Assembly: GCF_902829295.1 (NCBI RefSeq) | Contig: NZ_CADEPL010000053.1 | Span: 50,839-114,838, forward strand | Source of the DNA: Vogesella oryzae | GTDB taxonomy: Bacteria > Pseudomonadota > Gammaproteobacteria > Burkholderiales > Chromobacteriaceae | DNA: 64,000 nucleotides | Reading direction: 5' to 3' | Shown here: positions 63,606 through 64,000 of the stretch, piece by piece | Layout: each line of letters begins with the position of its first letter | Numbering within the stretch: position 1 is the first letter of the stretch | Notes under the pieces: model-generated | Told to the model about the DNA's origin: nothing | Seen by the model: only the letters and a program-made list of their open reading frames with translations | The model's database searches: none | Program-made: the position numbers and the translations under genes

Positions 63606-63632
63606 GCCCGCCCCGCGCGGGCATTTTTTTTT
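63606..63632 (+). terminator. Rho-independent terminator after alkA
   Basis: GCCCGC-CCCGC-GCGGGC stem followed by nine T residues. Confidence 0.88.
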
Positions 63633-63737
63633 GCGCGCCCGCCACGACCGCCACCACTTTGCCCGTATAGCCAATGTCATCATCGCCCCTGCCGTATATA
63701 CTCTGCCGACTTGCGTCTACCGGATAACGGCCCCGTA

Positions 63738-64000
63738 ATGTTCCGTTCTATTGCCAGACTGGCCGCCCTGCTGTTTTTGCTGCTCAGCCCGCTGCTGCAC
63801 GCCGCGACCATGCCGCGCGTCGGCGTGGTGCTGGGCGGTGGCGGCGCGCGCGGTCTGGCGCACCTGGGGGTGCTGCAGGAGCTGGAAAAACTGCACATTC
63901 CGGTCAGCTGCATTGCCGGCACCAGTGCCGGCGCGCTGATCGGCGGCGCCTATGCCAGCGGCCAGAATCTGGACAACCTGGAACCGGAGCTGAACGCCGC
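63738..64000 (+). CDS. Patatin-like phospholipase (3' end outside window)
   Basis: The first 87 codons of a gene cut by the window edge. A signal peptide ([12 protein letters not shown], residues 11-22) precedes the patatin fold: the oxyanion motif [19 protein letters not shown] and the nucleophile serine in [12 protein letters not shown] signal peptide with this fold suggests an exported lipase such as the NTE/PlpD type; whether it carries a translocation domain cannot be seen. Confidence 0.88.
   Translation, partial: MFRSIARLAALLFLLLSPLLHAATMPRVGVVLGGGGARGLAHLGVLQELEKLHIPVSCIAGTSAGALIGGAYASGQNLDNLEPELNA

Overview
The window is a GC-rich (about 63% by eye), densely coding stretch (about 92% coding) of a bacterial chromosome. 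Gene content points to a betaproteobacterium: an H-NS-type nucleoid protein with the AT-hook-like core, a DUF485-actP-acs acetate module, rnfABCDGE-nth, pcnB-folK-dgk-panBCD, rho-trxA and ahpCF. My best guess is the order Neisseriales, family Chromobacteriaceae (Vogesella, Aquitalea or Chromobacterium-like); this is inference from gene content, since the window has no rRNA. I see no tRNA, rRNA, CRISPR array, insertion sequence or prophage.

Layout. 1-8.7 kb: tail of an ABC-F ATPase (yheS), an M14 carboxypeptidase, a PilZ-like protein, an H-NS protein, ygfZ, an EamA exporter, a phasin-like protein and a LysR regulator. 9.0-13.0 kb: acetate uptake and activation (DUF485, actP, acs). 13.3-19.4 kb: complete rnfABCDGE operon followed by nth, joined by 4-8 base overlaps. 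19.5-22.0 kb: an HtrA-type lipoprotein protease, rraA and a GFA-family protein. 22.3-26.9 kb (minus): pcnB-folK-dgk-panB-panC-panD. 27-39 kb: a candidate small RNA, an HPr-like protein, a MATE pump, murB, nadC, a Nudix hydrolase, a TRIC channel, rho, trxA, fabI, a secreted nuclease and an AraC/EamA pair. 39-41.3 kb: an esterase and an MFS exporter. 41.5-56.9 kb: a large catabolic cluster. 57-64 kb: an aldo/keto reductase, ahpCF, the ada-alkB-alkA alkylation-repair cluster and the start of a patatin-like lipase.

The most striking signal is not a gene. The 10-mer TGCGGCCAAC (often TGCGGCCAACC), counting both orientations, occurs 44 times by hand count, about once per 1.45 kb. Base composition alone predicts well under one copy. 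It is about 3.5-fold over-represented in intergenic DNA, forms a perfect inverted pair acting as a hairpin terminator between two convergent genes (48513-48545), and is dense in the DNA-repair cluster. This is how the DNA uptake sequences (DUS) of Neisseriaceae behave, but the sequence is unrelated to the Neisseria DUS. I propose a new uptake-sequence dialect.

The second system is the 41.5-56.9 kb cluster: a polar/basic amino-acid ABC importer, an aspartoacylase-family deacylase, three class III aminotransferases, a P5C-dehydrogenase-like aldehyde dehydrogenase, a CatIJ-type 3-oxoadipate CoA-transferase, a PcaF-type thiolase, an M81 peptidase and a PcaR-like IclR regulator, with no ring-cleavage genes nearby. 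The same three-half-site operator (GTTC-N7-GAAC-N4-GTTC) lies in both divergent promoter regions. The enzyme set fits breakdown of a beta-amino diamino acid, such as (N-acetyl-)beta-lysine, to succinyl-CoA and acetyl-CoA. The substrate is inference.
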